Assembly (NCBI GenBank): GCA_934663645.1
Contig: CAKUKR010000096.1
Coordinates: forward strand, 1-7,144
Length of the DNA: 7,144 nt
Source of the DNA: an uncultured Muribaculaceae bacterium
GTDB taxonomy: Bacteria; Bacteroidota; Bacteroidia; Bacteroidales; Muribaculaceae
Direction of reading: 5' to 3'
In this document: one piece after another, positions 6,116 to 7,144 of the stretch
Numbering within the stretch: the first letter of the stretch is position 1
Layout of the letters: every line of letters starts with the position of its first letter
Position numbers and translations under genes: made by a program
The notes under the pieces: generated by a model
What the model saw: the letters and a program-made list of their open reading frames with translations, nothing else
The model's database searches: none
Told to the model about the DNA's origin: nothing

Positions 6116-6961
6116 ATGAAAGGAGAAATTTCGAGAAACGAGACAAACGCCGCAACTCTTGCGGTCAGCCATGTGATACCGCTGCTGGTGAGCGCGGTAG
6201 TGTACGCTGTCATTGCCGTTTCGGCAGTGATGATGTGCAGCTGCACAGGCCGGGCAAACAGCAATAGCAATCTGAAAAAGGCTATAGCCGTGGCGAACAG
6301 CATGTGTCCGATTGATTACGGCAACGGCTCCAAGCTGGAGAGCATCAAGTATGACGAGAGCCGCAATGAGGCAACAATGACCTTGTCAGTGGATGGCGGA
6401 AGCGTTGACATTGCGACCCTGAAGAGCAATGAGACAATCGTGAAACAGATGTTGTGCGCGTCTTTTTCGCAGGGCAGCGGCAATCAGTGGATGGTAGAGC
6501 TGGCAAATGCCGGCGCTTCATTCAAGGCGGTATTCAAGGAGATGCCGAGCGGCAAAACTGCAGAGTTTACGTTCACTGCTGAAGAAGTGAAGGGGATGGC
6601 GAAGGGCAATGTGCCACAGACTGGCATGAACCAGGGCTTGGACGCTTGGGTGGCAACGCAGAACAAGGCTTGTCCGCAGAATCTGGGCGACGGCATATCT
6701 ATAACTCAGGTGGCCCGCGAAGGCAACAACGTGGTCATGTATGTGCAAGTGGATAATGAGAATATGGATTATCTGCGGTCCAATGCCGGTGACATAGAAG
6801 CAACAAAAGATGAGATATTGGCGGAACTCGCAGGAGATGGTGTCGTCAGATTATTGGTAAGCAACGGAGCTGGTTACGTATACCGCTTCTTTGTAGATGA
6901 CCCGACTGACTGCGTGGACATTAAATTCACTGTTGACGAGCTGCGAGGCTCGATAAATTGA
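6116..6961 (+). CDS. Membrane-anchored double-repeat protein, paralog 2 (unknown function)
   Basis: 281 residues, clearly homologous to the first paralog over its full length. The N-tail is 17-20 residues, the hydrophobic segment about 20-40, followed by CSCTG (41-45). Repeat A (about 56-162) has CPIDYGNG (64-71), SFSQG and SGKT (145-148), the counterpart of GGKT in paralog 1. Repeat B (about 178-281) has CPQNLGDG (186-193), VDNENMDYLR and VYRFFVDDP (255-263). Repeat A has diverged more than B between the paralogs: here its VDNE is VDGG and its DYLR is ATLK, while B retains both. The predicted topology is N-in with a periplasmic C-terminal body. The start follows the conserved leader exactly. 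A control module of about 120 bases, copied from upstream of paralog 1, precedes it. Function unknown; an envelope or secreted-anchor role fits but is not shown. Confidence 0.85.
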   Translation: MKGEISRNETNAATLAVSHVIPLLVSAVVYAVIAVSAVMMCSCTGRANSNSNLKKAIAVANSMCPIDYGNGSKLESIKYDESRNEATMTLSVDGGSVDIATLKSNETIVKQMLCASFSQGSGNQWMVELANAGASFKAVFKEMPSGKTAEFTFTAEEVKGMAKGNVPQTGMNQGLDAWVATQNKACPQNLGDGISITQVAREGNNVVMYVQVDNENMDYLRSNAGDIEATKDEILAELAGDGVVRLLVSNGAGYVYRFFVDDPTDCVDIKFTVDELRGSIN

Positions 6962-6995
6962 CAGGACTGAAAATGAGAACCTGCCGCAAGGCGAC

Positions 6996-7025
6996 CAGTA
7001 ATAACCAAGCATAATACATATCGAC
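6996..7025 (+). repeat. Conserved start-proximal leader, copy 3
   Basis: It begins CAGTAATAACCAAGCATAA and ends TACATATCGAC immediately before ATG 7026. Weaker similarity to copy 2 extends about 15 bases further upstream, then stops. The gap after the previous gene is only 64 bases and has no TAnnTTTG box at the expected place, so the third gene may be co-transcribed with the second. Confidence 0.7.
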
Positions 7026-7144
7026 ATGAAAGGAATTTCAAGAGACGAGATGAAAGCCGCGCCGGGCGCGGGCAGCGGACTGAAGCCGCTGATGACGGCT
7101 GTGATGTGCATCGTCGTGGCTGCGATGTCGCTGATGTGCAGCAG
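7026..7144 (+). CDS. Third paralog of the membrane-anchored family, N-terminus only
   Basis: 39 codons plus two bases are visible before the right edge. The protein starts MKGISRDEMKAAPGAG, close to paralog 2 (MKGEISRNETNAA) with one codon deleted. A hydrophobic segment (LMTAVMCIVVAAMSLM, about 22-37) then leads into Cys-Ser at 38-39, as in the other members. The repeat domains, if present, lie beyond the window. The conserved leader and the N-terminal match make this a genuine third array member; whether it is full length cannot be seen. Confidence 0.75.
   Translation, partial: MKGISRDEMKAAPGAGSGLKPLMTAVMCIVVAAMSLMCS

Larger units (their letters stand above)
4918..7144 (+). repeat. Tandem gene array with duplicated control module
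   Basis: Start-to-start distances are 1076 bases (5040 to 6116) and 910 bases (6116 to 7026). The first two units share the order GCAATGTTGC site, -7 box, leader and gene. The site, box and leader start at offsets 0, 40 and 90 in both, measured from 4918 and 5996. The third unit retains only the leader and about 15 bases before it. The arrangement indicates duplication of whole promoter-gene units, followed by coding divergence, rather than independent acquisition. Confidence 0.75.

Noticed and set aside
5529..6155. Minus-strand open stretch (208 codons) across paralog 1 and the intergenic region
   Set aside because: It is antisense to a gene supported by homology and crosses the duplicated control module. 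No leader or promoter points into it.

Overview
The window looks like a Bacteroidales chromosome or accessory region. The grounds are intrinsic: TAnnTTTG-type -7 promoter boxes, A-rich leaders without Shine-Dalgarno sequences in front of the start codons, and protein families I associate with gut Bacteroidetes. No rRNA, tRNA, CRISPR array or insertion sequence is visible.

Minus strand, 4846 down to 1: a three-gene, tightly packed operon that reads as a defence or restriction-modification-like module. It starts from a -7 box at 4875-4882. First comes a small RecF/ABC-type AAA ATPase (4846 to 4031 as read), which carries an apparent one-base deletion near 4061/4062 just before its THSPF motif; restoring the frame carries the protein to a stop at 3963-3965 that overlaps the next start (TAATG). 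Second is a 339-residue methylase-like 'restriction endonuclease subunit M' protein (3963-2944) with no NPP[YFW] catalytic tetrapeptide. Third, 19 bases on, is a very large protein (start 2924, running off the left edge; 974 residues visible) with a GIY-YIG/T5orf172-like nuclease domain, an SF2 DEAH helicase/translocase and the start of an N6-adenine methyltransferase-like domain: apparently a single-chain nuclease-translocase-methylase.

Plus strand, from about 4918 to the right edge: a tandem array of at least three paralogous membrane-anchored proteins of unrecognised function (5040-5921, 6116-6961, 7026-edge). Each starts with a short cytoplasmic tail and one hydrophobic segment followed by Cys-Ser. 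The two complete members then carry two copies of a roughly 105-residue repeat beginning CPxD/N[YL]G[ND]G. All three genes are preceded by a nearly identical leader of about 30 bases. For the first two, the promoter module is duplicated too, with a GCAATGTTGC site, the -7 box and the leader at identical spacing (40 and 50 bases). The third gene lacks the upstream part and may be read through from the second.

The operon and the array are divergent and share a 193-base control region (4847-5039). A functional link between them is possible but unproven. The least described element is the paralog array with its copied control module; the most consequential sequence observation on the other side is the frameshift in the ATPase.
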